Source of the DNA: Oscillospiraceae bacterium
Lineage (GTDB): Bacteria; Bacillota; Clostridia; Oscillospirales; Ruminococcaceae
Direction of reading: 5' to 3'
Assembly: GCA_017435565.1 (NCBI GenBank)
Contig: JAFSEU010000006.1
Span: 26,614 to 90,613 of the forward strand
DNA length: 64,000 bases
A program made the translations under genes and the position numbers. Shown here piece after piece: positions 56,784 to 64,000 of this stretch. Numbering within the stretch: position 1 is the first letter of the stretch; every line of letters begins with the position of its first letter. The notes beneath the pieces are model-generated. The model was given only the letters and a program-made list of their open reading frames with translations. It had not been told where the DNA came from and searched no databases.

Positions 56784-57346
56784 TACAGCTGACCTACCAG
56801 GTCAAGGCTTGGTTTGAGGGTTTTGGCACCGGGCTGCCATTTTGCAGGACAAACCTGATCACCGTGTGCGGCAACAAACTGACAAGCCTGCAGCTTGCGG
56901 AACAGCTCATCTGCATTTCTGCCGACATTACCGGAGCTAACCTCATAGGCAACAATCTTGCCCTCGGGATTGACAATAAAGCTGCCACGCTCGGCAAGTC
57001 CATCGGATTCGATATACACCTCAAAATCTCTGGACAATGAGTGTGTGGGATCGGCAAGCATCACATAATTGATCTTTTTGATTCGTTCAGATACATCATA
57101 CCACGCCTTGTGGACAAAATGTGTATCGGTGGATACAGAATAGATTTCACAGCCTGCACTCTGAAAATCGGCATATTTATCGGCAAGATCCTCGAGCTCT
57201 GTGGGACACACGAAGGTGAAATCCGCAGGATAGAAGAAGAACACACTCCACTTACCCAACACGTCCTTCTTGGTGACAGTTCTGCATTCACCCTTGTGGA
57301 ATGCCATTACGCTGAAATCGGAAATTTCTTTATTGATCATCGACAT
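56783..57346 (-). CDS. ahpC: Peroxiredoxin AhpC
   Basis: 187 residues, typical 2-Cys peroxiredoxin. Peroxidatic Cys47 in DFTFVCPTE, resolving Cys166 in QVCPAKW, and the YP motif are intact. It reduces H2O2 and organic peroxides. Start MSMINKEI: the first ATG is used, a second two codons later is possible. Fourth-position pairing with the reductase downstream (1-bp overlap) is typical of ahpCF pairs. Confidence 0.95.
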   Translation of the reverse strand: MSMINKEISDFSVMAFHKGECRTVTKKDVLGKWSVFFFYPADFTFVCPTELEDLADKYADFQSAGCEIYSVSTDTHFVHKAWYDVSERIKKINYVMLADPTHSLSRDFEVYIESDGLAERGSFIVNPEGKIVAYEVSSGNVGRNADELFRKLQACQFVAAHGDQVCPAKWQPGAKTLKPSLDLVGQL

Positions 57347-57361
57347 ACTTTATACCCCTTT

Positions 57362-57562
57362 TTAAAAATAATTCTTCTTCATATGACTCATCATAATTTT
57401 GTTTTCCACATACTGCTTCATTTCCGCTTTAGAAGAAATGGTATGCGTACCATTGATTATCTCCTGCTTTTTTGTTTCTGAAAGTGACGCAAATTTCTGC
57501 ATAGCTTCAGGATTCATTGCAAGCGCCATCCCTAAGCCTACCGGCATTTCGTTTTTCTCCAT
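57362..57562 (-). CDS. Small protein of the peroxide operon
   Basis: 66 residues. The segment MNPEAMQKFASLSETKKQEII resembles the OmdA/YdeI-like helical motif, but the protein is short. It lies 8 bp after the Mn catalase gene and 15 bp before ahpC. Unknown function; the position suggests a role in oxidative-stress protection. Confidence 0.6.
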   Translation of the reverse strand: MEKNEMPVGLGMALAMNPEAMQKFASLSETKKQEIINGTHTISSKAEMKQYVENKIMMSHMKKNYF

Positions 57563-57570
57563 ATTCCACC

Positions 57571-58239
57571 TCAGCTGAACGACGGTGGTCTGACATCAGT
57601 TTTCGGGAACGAAGTACCCGAAGGCGAAGGCTCGGACATGCTGAAATACATCTTTGCTGCCTTTGTTGTGCCGAAATCACGGTTTGAGCCACTGTTCTGT
57701 ACCTTATTGAAAGCCTCACGGAACATTGCATTATGAGCTTCCTCACGGTTCAGCAGGAAGTCAATGGTTTCACGCACTTTCTTATCCTCAATCTGACGGT
57801 AGAGATACTCATACACGACCTTAGCTCTCTGCTCAGACGCAATGTTGGAAAGCAGATCGGCACAGAGATCACCGGTAACTGAAACATAATCGCCTGTCCA
57901 GGAATAGCCGGAAGCATTGATAAGTCCGGGATTCAATCCCATCAGCACATGTGTCTGAATTTCTCCTGAGGGTACTGAAGCAGCATCCACATCGTGACCG
58001 TTGAGCAAACTGATGGTCTGCGCCACCATTTCCATATGGCCCAGCTCCTCAGCTGCGATATCAAGAAATAAGTCCTTGATTTCGGGGTCCTTGATACGGA
58101 AGCTCTGGGACATATACTGCATAGCGGCTTTCAGCTCTCCATTCGCACCGCCCAGCTGTTCCTGCAGAAGTGCGGCATACTGCGGATTTGGCTTTTCCAC
58201 AGCAACAGGGTGGAAAAGCATTTTTTCATGTTTGAACAT
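57571..58239 (-). CDS. Manganese catalase (CotJC-like)
   Basis: 222 residues. A ferritin-like four-helix bundle with metal ligands in ELKAAMQYMSQ, AAEELGHMEM and NREEAHNAMF. C-terminal Pro-rich tail. The family breaks down H2O2 (Mn catalases) or is a spore-coat protein (CotJC); the AhpC partner favours the catalase role. AAAGGAGG precedes the ATG. First gene of the operon. A short imperfect inverted repeat (GGTATTAGTATTACC, 58258-58272) lies just upstream. Confidence 0.88.
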   Translation of the reverse strand: MFKHEKMLFHPVAVEKPNPQYAALLQEQLGGANGELKAAMQYMSQSFRIKDPEIKDLFLDIAAEELGHMEMVAQTISLLNGHDVDAASVPSGEIQTHVLMGLNPGLINASGYSWTGDYVSVTGDLCADLLSNIASEQRAKVVYEYLYRQIEDKKVRETIDFLLNREEAHNAMFREAFNKVQNSGSNRDFGTTKAAKMYFSMSEPSPSGTSFPKTDVRPPSFS

Positions 58240-58278
58240 AGATTCAACCTCCTTTTCGGTATTAGTATTACCGTTTCA

Positions 58279-58401
58279 TTACATACTATACCAAAGGATG
58301 CGGTTCTTCATAATTTCAGGTGCGTCTTCAAGGGGAAGATCTCTTATCTGATCAAACCTCTTACCATAGAGAGGAATGACTTTCTCCACCTCAATCTGCT
58401 C
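58279..58401 (-). pseudogene. Possible 3' remnant of a gene
   Basis: An open frame of about 40 codons between a TGA (58402-58404) and a TAA (58279-58281), ending IMKNRILWYSM, has coding-like amino acids (LYGKRFDQIRDLPLEDAPE) but no ribosome site or clear start. It may be the tail of a lost gene upstream of the catalase. Family not recognised. Confidence 0.35.
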
Positions 58402-58508
58402 TCAAATCTCTTGAATATTCAAAAACGCCCGTTCAAGTCCATTTTAATGCTTGAAAAGGCAAAATGTCATCTGCGGTTTTAGTATAAAAATTTGTCGTTC
58501 GGATAGCA

Positions 58509-58535
58509 AAAAAGCCCGAATAATCGGGCATTTTT
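58509..58535. terminator. Bidirectional terminator
   Basis: GCCCGA-ataa-TCGGGC (58514-58519 with 58524-58529) with T-runs on both strands. It may back up termination of the tRNA-Thr transcript. The 58402-58665 stretch has no convincing gene. Confidence 0.65.
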
Positions 58536-58599
58536 GGCTCTACATCTTTTCCGAGAAGGAAAAATGTGATGTCTTCATGGAATAGATAACAAAACTTTT

Positions 58600-58650
58600 C
58601 GTGATAAAAGAAAAATCGGGCACCACAAAGTGATGCCCGAAAATGTTGAG
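58600..58650 (-). terminator. Terminator after tRNA-Thr (related to 54992 copy)
   Basis: On the minus strand CGGGCATCAC...GTGGTGCCCG is followed by ATTTTTCTTTT, about 25 bp from the tRNA end. Roughly 80% identical to 54992-55043. Confidence 0.75.
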
Positions 58651-58665
58651 CCGAAATCATTCAGC

Positions 58666-58741
58666 TGGAGCTGTTTACCGGATTCGAACCGGTGACCTCT
58701 TCCTTACCAAGGAAGTGCTCTGCCTGCTGAGCTAAAACAGC
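58666..58741 (-). tRNA. tRNA-Thr (GGU)
   Basis: A 76-nt tRNA with encoded CCA (58666-58668). Acceptor GCTGTTT/AAACAGC; anticodon stem CTTCC/GGAAG encloses TTGGTAA (anticodon GGT); T-arm with GGTTCGAATCC. Confidence 0.95.
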
Positions 58742-58845
58742 AATCAACGCAATATATTATACCTTATATCAAAAAATTTGTCAATAGGTTTTGCAGAAAA
58801 AATATTATTTTTCCCAGCATAAAAAACTATTAAAACAAATCATTC

Positions 58846-59952
58846 CTAATATATGCCGGCGATTGCTGTGTCAGTATCAAGCGTATTAAGATTAAAGCAG
58901 AACAGAATGTCAGTAGCACCGCATTCTTCTGCGGCAAAAGACGCGCCGTTGCGGTAATATCTCGTGTCGAGAACTACTGTCTTTTCAAAATGATTCATAA
59001 GAAAAGGCACAAGGCAGTTTGCATAGCTGTCCTTTACAATAAGCAGAACCCTGCCGTTGTCAACATTTTCATTTTCAATTATGACCTGCGACTGATTTGA
59101 ATTAAGAAAATACGAATATTTATCCTTTTTTTCAAGGAATTCATCAGCATACAGCTCCCCTTCCCCTTGCGGATAGGTAACCGTAATTCCTGTCATATCC
59201 TGCTTGAACGCAACGATTTCGTCATACGACGGAAATGCGGACAGCGCCTTTGAGTATGTTGTGCCCAGAAACTTATCCGAAACAATTTCAATATCAAAAT
59301 CGCTCTTATCAAGCGGTTCAAAAGACAATGTCGAACAATATTCTTTATAAGCAAGATATGCAGCATCTGTTGTCCAATGGTGGTCCGTTTTGTAATAAAG
59401 CTGTACATCATTGCGATTGTTTTCAAAAGTGTCCCACAAATCAATGCAGTTCATTTCAGTATTTGAATAAAAATAATCACAAACGTCACGCTGTGTGGTC
59501 TTGAAGCTGACGTTGGGCGGAAGTACATCATCATATATGCTCACAGCAGTAGGTATCAGCATCAGAGAACAGCTTAAGCCGGTCTTTTCTGCGGCCTTAT
59601 TGAATTTATCGCAAATCTGCACAGTATTTTCAGGCTCATTATAGACCTCGATTATCCAATCGTCATCACACACATAAACGCCGTTATATTCACTTTTACC
59701 CATAAGCTTTTGTGAAAAAGCATAAATGCGCATAAACTCATTGCGGAAAGCCGCCCGGTCGGTAAGATAATCATTCATTTGCAGCTGAAAATCGCCGTCA
59801 ACAATCGCCTTGCCGTCAATTTCAGGTAAAGGCTGCAGAATTCGGTTTTCGTCTTCAGAAAACTCAACATCGGGCGCAGCTATTGAAACAATTCCGCCGA
59901 GAGTAAAAATTGCAAGCGAGGACGCACACAAAAAGAATTTGAATTTATTCAT
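58846..59952 (-). CDS. DHHW protein (AlgJ/AlgX-like)
   Basis: About 368 residues. One N-terminal membrane anchor (FFLCASSLAIFTLGGIVS), then a SGNH-like fold with the DHHW signature (KTDHHWTTDAAYLAYKEY, about residue 190) and an IVKDSYANCLVPFL segment. By family knowledge these proteins partner MBOAT O-acyltransferases to acetylate an extracellular polymer. The frame can also begin at GTG 59967; AAGGTGA favours the ATG at 59952. Last gene of the envelope operon. Confidence 0.85.
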   Translation of the reverse strand: MNKFKFFLCASSLAIFTLGGIVSIAAPDVEFSEDENRILQPLPEIDGKAIVDGDFQLQMNDYLTDRAAFRNEFMRIYAFSQKLMGKSEYNGVYVCDDDWIIEVYNEPENTVQICDKFNKAAEKTGLSCSLMLIPTAVSIYDDVLPPNVSFKTTQRDVCDYFYSNTEMNCIDLWDTFENNRNDVQLYYKTDHHWTTDAAYLAYKEYCSTLSFEPLDKSDFDIEIVSDKFLGTTYSKALSAFPSYDEIVAFKQDMTGITVTYPQGEGELYADEFLEKKDKYSYFLNSNQSQVIIENENVDNGRVLLIVKDSYANCLVPFLMNHFEKTVVLDTRYYRNGASFAAEECGATDILFCFNLNTLDTDTAIAGIY

Positions 59953-59973
59953 TTTATTATAATTCACCTTATA

Positions 59974-61368
59974 TCAGAATCTGAAATATAAAAACGGATT
60001 GTAGCTGTCGGCTATCAGCATTGCAAGACTTGCGATTATAAGCAGAACGCCGCAGATGCAGGCACCGAATGAAACAGCACAGCTTACATACTTATTTTTT
60101 TGCACATATTTTTTTGCATACGCTGCAATCGGAGTCGAAAGCAAAACGCCCGCAATAAGAATCAAAAGATAATTATTAAGCTGATAGAAAAACTGCGGCG
60201 AAACAAAGCCCTCTGCACCGAACAATTGCAGAGCATAGGTCTTAATACCGCCGACGTCCTCAACGGCAAAAATCATCCAGCCTATCAGAACGATAAACAA
60301 AGAATAAACATGTTGAAAGGCCTTTGGCAGCATTTTCGGAAAATTTGTGAGCTTTTCAAATGCGAGAATAAACCCGAAGTACATCCCCCATATAAGAAAA
60401 TTCCACGAAGCACCATGCCAAAAACCTGTAAGCGACCAGACAATTATAATATTTATAATCTGACGAGCCTTACCCTTGCGGTTTCCACCGAGGGGTATGT
60501 ATACATAATCTCTGAACCAGACCGACAGAGACATATGCCATCTTCGCCAGAAATCACTTATACTATTACAGATATAAGGATAATTGAAGTTTTCGGGATA
60601 TGAAAATCCAAGCATTCTGCCCATACCGATTGCCATATCGCTGTATCCCGAAAAGTCAAAATATATCTGAAGCGAAAATGCAACCAACCCAAGCCAGGCA
60701 AGTGCACTGCTTCTTTCTTCAAGCGCATTGACATAATCCCACAGCGAGCCTATCTGATTTGCAATCAGCACTTTTTTGAAAAGTCCGACAAGAAAGCGGA
60801 TGCATCCGTCAACAAAACCGTCGGAAGTAACCTTACGCTGTGTAAGCTCTTTGGAGATATCACTGTAACGGACAATCGGGCCTGCAACAAGTTGTGGAAA
60901 CATACAGACATATGTCATATAATTCAAAAAATTATGCTCTGTCTTAATATCCTTACGGTAAACATCGATACTGTAGCTCATCGTCTGAAATGTAAAAAAG
61001 CTGATTCCAAGCGGCAACTCAACAGCAGGTGCGGAAATGCTCAATCCAAAAACTGTGTTGAGACTTTCCACAATCAGCCCTGAATATTTGAAAACACCAA
61101 TCAGACTTAAATTTACAAATACCGAAATACAGAGAAAAATCCTTTGCTTAGCTCTTTTGCCTTCAAAATGCTCCATGGCTAAGCCGTTGACAAAATCAAC
61201 TACCGACGACAGCAGCAAAAGCGATATGTAGACAGGCTCACCCCAGGCGTAAAAAATCAGACTGAAAACGAGCAACACAAAATTGCGCAGCTTTTTCGGT
61301 GAAAGAAAGTAAACACCGAGAAAGCACGGCAGAAAATAAAACAAAAAAGGTATATCGGAAAAAACCAT
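59974..61368 (-). CDS. MBOAT family O-acyltransferase (AlgI/DltB-like)
   Basis: 464 residues, about 11 membrane helices. The MBOAT motifs WRRWHMSLSVWFRDYVYIPLG and LTGFWHGASWNF include the conserved His (near 302 and 337). It transfers acyl groups across the membrane to a cell-surface polymer, using the DHHW protein as the extracellular acceptor side. It begins 1 bp after the DUF4358-like gene and ends 21 bp before the DHHW gene. Confidence 0.93.
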   Translation of the reverse strand: MVFSDIPFLFYFLPCFLGVYFLSPKKLRNFVLLVFSLIFYAWGEPVYISLLLLSSVVDFVNGLAMEHFEGKRAKQRIFLCISVFVNLSLIGVFKYSGLIVESLNTVFGLSISAPAVELPLGISFFTFQTMSYSIDVYRKDIKTEHNFLNYMTYVCMFPQLVAGPIVRYSDISKELTQRKVTSDGFVDGCIRFLVGLFKKVLIANQIGSLWDYVNALEERSSALAWLGLVAFSLQIYFDFSGYSDMAIGMGRMLGFSYPENFNYPYICNSISDFWRRWHMSLSVWFRDYVYIPLGGNRKGKARQIINIIIVWSLTGFWHGASWNFLIWGMYFGFILAFEKLTNFPKMLPKAFQHVYSLFIVLIGWMIFAVEDVGGIKTYALQLFGAEGFVSPQFFYQLNNYLLILIAGVLLSTPIAAYAKKYVQKNKYVSCAVSFGACICGVLLIIASLAMLIADSYNPFLYFRF

Positions 61369-61923
61369 TTAATCCCCTTCAAAAGCATTATAGAATGCGT
61401 CCTTGACTGCGTCATCATTATCACAGATTATCAGAACAACATATGCGTCATTATAGAAAACAACGGCTTCTTCACATCTCGGAACCTGCGTCGGGTCGTA
61501 TGTTTCAAACAAAATAATTCTGTCTTCAACGTGGTCCTTGACAGCCTCGGCACAATCCTGTGCGTCGTCGGCATCAAATAGCTCAATCACGGCAACTTCC
61601 TCGGCTGTACCTGCCGACGCGTAAGAAAAGAAATAATCCTTTACGTTTTCATAATCATAGTCAGCCAGATATGCAAACAATTCGGCCGCGTTCTCATCCT
61701 TTCCGCTTGCCAGTGACATAGCGGGCAGGCTTTCATCAGCTTCAAGCATACTCTCTCTCAGCTCGTCAAGGTCAACTGATTCAGAAGAAAGAATGCTTTC
61801 ACTATTTTTCGACTCATCTTTTTCAGATGAATCGTCATTATCATCAGAGCAGGCACAAAACACAGCTGCGGACAAAACGGCTGCAAGCAATGCGCAAGTC
61901 AATTTTCTTAGATTATATTTCAT
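61369..61923 (-). CDS. Lipoprotein with DUF4358-like domain
   Basis: About 184 residues. Signal peptide with lipobox FCACS, Ser/Asp/Glu-rich linker, then a domain resembling DUF4358 (ELFAYLADYDYENVKDYFFSYA; CEEAVVFYNDAYVVLIICDN). Such lipoproteins occur beside MBOAT/DHHW genes. The frame opens six codons earlier over the ribosome site GGAGG, so the ATG at 61923 is chosen. Next to the MBOAT start. Confidence 0.85.
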   Translation of the reverse strand: MKYNLRKLTCALLAAVLSAAVFCACSDDNDDSSEKDESKNSESILSSESVDLDELRESMLEADESLPAMSLASGKDENAAELFAYLADYDYENVKDYFFSYASAGTAEEVAVIELFDADDAQDCAEAVKDHVEDRIILFETYDPTQVPRCEEAVVFYNDAYVVLIICDNDDAVKDAFYNAFEGD

Positions 61924-61940
61924 CAAAAGCATCCTCCGCA

Positions 61941-63437
61941 TTATTCAATGTCAATATATTCTTCTTCGTAATACTCTTCATAATCAGAATAGTATTCTTC
62001 ATCATCGTAGTAGTCCTCATAATAATCATCATAGTAGTCGTACTCTTCGTGACTCTCATAAAAGTCCTCAAAAGCTTCCTCGATGATTCTGTATGCCTGG
62101 TCATATTCACGATCGGAAAGCTCTTCGTAATCCTCATAATCGTCATAATCGTCATCGTAATAATATACTTCAAACTGAATTGAGTAGTACAATGCATCAT
62201 CATCAGCAAACGAAAGCTGATAATACAAATAACCATAATCGCTGATATCCGAATTCATCACATAATAATCAGCCTCGGAAACCATAAGCTCAAGCTGCTG
62301 GTAAACCGTATACATATCATCACCGGAAATTCTATATGTAAGAGTCTTACCCTCTTTTGATTCAACAAGCTCTCTGATATCCTGTGCGGCGGACTGAAGC
62401 GACTCAAACTCAACCGCGTTCATTACGCTGTAGCAATATTCGGTTGAATCAGCTGCAGGATAAAAGCTCATATCCCAGTCGTTGGACTGATAGCAGATTT
62501 CATCCGTCATATTAAAGTTTGCATACCTCGTACCTTCAGCGTCCATATAAAGGTCGGTATGGTACCAGCCATCGCCGATTTTTACAAGGTCCCACGAATG
62601 AGAAAGATAAGTATCGTGAACGACCATACATTCAATATCGAGCATATGCATAAAGAGTCTGAATGTAGTTGCAAAGCCCACACAAACAGCCTTGTGTGTC
62701 AACAAAACACCGTGCGGATTATCACAGTAGTTTCCCGTTGTGGGAATAGCAACTGTAATTCCGTCATCGTGCTTTATGTTTTCAAACATCCAGTCGTAAA
62801 TTGCAACCTCTTTTTCATAATCGGTCATACCGTCTTCAATGACCTCATCGATTACTTCAGCAGCAAGCTCAATGGTTTCCTGCTCATCATCAGTAAGGTG
62901 TGACCAGTCGCCCGCAAGATATGCATCGGAAAGTGCTCTTGTTGAAACAATTTCATACTCCATTCCGATTATAACGCCATCTTCAGTAGTTTCACCGAAT
63001 TCTCCACCGATTTTTGCAGAAAGCGATGTTGTAAAATCAGAAATTTCAACAAGAGTTTCATTTGCGGCGTCAATATCAGCCTTACAGCTGTCAGCAGTTT
63101 CAGCCACAGTTTTTATAGCATTATTGAGCTCATCGAAGCGTTTATTAGCTGCCTCATTCTTTTTCATTGAGTATACAAGAAGCCCAATTGAAGCTGCGAG
63201 CATCAGCACTACGAGAACCAGCATTACTGTAATAAAAGCATTTCCCCTGCCCTTTTTCTTTTCGCCAAGCGGAGCTACTACAGGCACAGCTTCCGCTACA
63301 GGTGCAGATGTCGTCGCATTGAAAGGATTTTGCTGCGCAGGAGCACTCATTGGTGCTGTAACGCTTTCAGGCGCATTTATGACTTCAGCCGCCATTGTTT
63401 CATTCTTTTCAGCAAGATTTACATTATTGTTATCCAT
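61941..63437 (-). CDS. Membrane-anchored transglutaminase-like protein with acidic Tyr-rich tail
   Basis: 498 residues. A Pro/Ala-rich cytoplasmic N terminus, one membrane helix (about 66-90), a helical linker, then a transglutaminase-like core with Cys252 (KAVCVGFA), His280 (YLSHSWDLV) and Asp295 (HTDLYMD). The last 74 residues (425-498) are almost all Tyr, Asp and Glu, with about 22 Tyr. First gene of the operon with the lipoprotein, MBOAT and DHHW genes. It could process or crosslink cell-wall peptides, but the substrate is unknown. Confidence 0.85.
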   Translation of the reverse strand: MDNNNVNLAEKNETMAAEVINAPESVTAPMSAPAQQNPFNATTSAPVAEAVPVVAPLGEKKKGRGNAFITVMLVLVVLMLAASIGLLVYSMKKNEAANKRFDELNNAIKTVAETADSCKADIDAANETLVEISDFTTSLSAKIGGEFGETTEDGVIIGMEYEIVSTRALSDAYLAGDWSHLTDDEQETIELAAEVIDEVIEDGMTDYEKEVAIYDWMFENIKHDDGITVAIPTTGNYCDNPHGVLLTHKAVCVGFATTFRLFMHMLDIECMVVHDTYLSHSWDLVKIGDGWYHTDLYMDAEGTRYANFNMTDEICYQSNDWDMSFYPAADSTEYCYSVMNAVEFESLQSAAQDIRELVESKEGKTLTYRISGDDMYTVYQQLELMVSEADYYVMNSDISDYGYLYYQLSFADDDALYYSIQFEVYYYDDDYDDYEDYEELSDREYDQAYRIIEEAFEDFYESHEEYDYYDDYYEDYYDDEEYYSDYEEYYEEEYIDIE

Positions 63438-63455
63438 ATTCTCTCCCCCTAATCA

Positions 63456-63538
63456 CTTGAATAGCGATGCAAAGCGCATCAACTGTACTATTCAAGATAT
63501 TACACTTAGAGTTTACCACATATATCGAATTATGTCAA
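63456..63538 (-). promoter_or_regulatory. Promoter and 5'-UTR stem-loop of the envelope operon
   Basis: On the minus strand TTGACA (63533-63538), 17-bp spacer, TAAACT (63510-63515). Just downstream, an inverted repeat CTTGAATAG/CTATTCAAG (63456-63464 with 63488-63496) with an inner GATGC/GCATC stem lies between the start point and the GGGGGAGAG ribosome site. Confidence 0.55.
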
Positions 63539-63591
63539 GTACATATTAAAAAAATATAGATTGTCCTAAAAATATTTTTTTCAAAAACATC

Positions 63592-63620
63592 TTGATTTTC
63601 AGAAACAAATATGTTATAAT
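63592..63620 (+). promoter_or_regulatory. Promoter reading into the repeat units
   Basis: TTGATT (63592-63597), 17-bp spacer, perfect TATAAT (63615-63620). It points into the two repeat units that follow. Confidence 0.7.
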
Positions 63621-63654
63621 ATATCACGTTGAATTATTCAATGTAAAATTATAT

Positions 63655-63805
63655 GCGGATATGCGAAATAGGCAGCTTTTCGACCGAGCGCTGCTTGCAG
63701 CAGATATAGCGATGGGAGAAAAGGCGTAGCGGTCAAAATTGTGCGATGCAAGCAGCGAGCTAACAATTTTGGGCACCGCAAGAGTCACGCGGAAAGTGCG
63801 GCTGA
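63655..63805 (+). repeat. Two-hairpin repeat unit, copy 1
   Basis: Begins GCGGATATG, like a tRNA-Leu acceptor, then GCGAAATAGGCAG in place of the better-conserved D-arm of copy 2. P1: CTTTTCGACC with GGGAGAAAAG and capped by CTGCT-TGC-AGCAG. P2: GCGGT plus CAAAATTGT/ACAATTTTG plus ACCGC. Nearly identical to copy 2, 194-195 bp away, and related to 14691-14811. Confidence 0.75.
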
Positions 63806-63848
63806 CTATTCTTGTTGGTTTGATTTTACAATTTAATATTTTTTATAT

Positions 63849-64000
63849 GCGGATATGGCGGAATAGGTAGCTTTTCGACCGAGCGCTGCTTGCAGCAGAT
63901 ATAGCGATGGGAGAAAAGGCGTAGCGGTCAAAATTGTGCGATGCAAGCAGCGAGCTAACAATTTTGGGCACCGCAAGAGTCACGCGGAAAGTGCGTCTGA
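63849..64000 (+). repeat. Two-hairpin repeat unit, copy 2 (runs off the window)
   Basis: Begins GCGGATATGGCGGAATAGGT, matching the first part of a tRNA-Leu (acceptor, then D-arm) up to GGTAG, where the two-hairpin element starts. P1 and P2 are identical to copy 1. The sequence continues past the window edge, so whether the tRNA resumes cannot be told. Confidence 0.7.

Noticed and set aside
55785..56792. Plus-strand frame of 335 codons over the AhpF-like gene
   Set aside because: Antisense shadow; the minus-strand gene has intact family motifs across the same bases.

Overview
The window is low- to mid-GC DNA from a Gram-positive, spore-forming Clostridia, most likely a Ruminococcus-like (Oscillospiraceae) gut or rumen bacterium. 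The evidence is a spoIIAA-spoIIAB-sigF operon, a T-box leader, AGGAGG-type ribosome sites, consensus TTGACA/TATAAT promoters, a very large secreted protein ending in a type I dockerin, a CBM2-like lipoprotein and several membrane-anchored proteins. The species cannot be named from the sequence alone.

Layout. 1-5.3 kb: an SDR oxidoreductase, the sporulation sigma-F operon (minus strand), LacI-type and ROK-type regulators (plus), and an XRE-cupin regulator (minus). 5.3-12.2 kb: a minus-strand operon that begins with alaS and carries the end of purine synthesis. The usual bifunctional PurH is split into a PurO-type IMP cyclohydrolase and a free-standing AICAR formyltransferase, followed by purD. 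12.4-15.8 kb: an AI-2E-type permease, a CBM2-like lipoprotein, two tRNA-Ser genes, a structured repeat bounded by a copy of a tRNA 3' end, and two small unrecognised proteins. 15.8-20.2 kb: a leucine-rich-repeat lipoprotein, MarR plus citrate synthase, and a 28-residue hydrophobic peptide.

20.2-33 kb: one long minus-strand operon for isoleucine, valine and leucine (ilvA-ridA-leuA-leuC-leuD-leuB-ilvB-ilvN-ilvC-ilvD, then a DUF815 ATPase). It sits behind a T-box leader with two tandem recognition modules, read here as Leu (CTC) and Ile (ATC), and one terminator. 33-36.7 kb: a divergent NAD operon (nadA-nadB-nadC-niaR) with a candidate repressor site. 37.6-50.8 kb: a TetR gene with palindromic operator candidates overlaps by ATGA the gene for a ~4,125-residue modular secreted protein.

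50.8-54.8 kb: small minus-strand genes (VWA, ArsC/Spx-like, TIGR04076-like, macro domain, lipoprotein, unknowns). 55.1-58.3 kb: a GC-richer peroxide-defence operon (Mn catalase, small protein, AhpC, TrxB/AhpF-like reductase). 58.6 kb: tRNA-Thr. 58.8-63.4 kb: a cell-envelope operon (transglutaminase-like protein with a Tyr/Asp/Glu tail, DUF4358-like lipoprotein, MBOAT O-acyltransferase, DHHW protein). 63.6-64 kb: a promoter followed by two near-identical ~195-bp units. Each begins like the 5' end of a tRNA-Leu and contains the same two-hairpin structure found near the tRNA-Ser genes. The strongest candidates for undescribed biology are the two-hairpin tRNA-linked elements, the dual-specifier T-box, and the TetR/giant dockerin protein pair.
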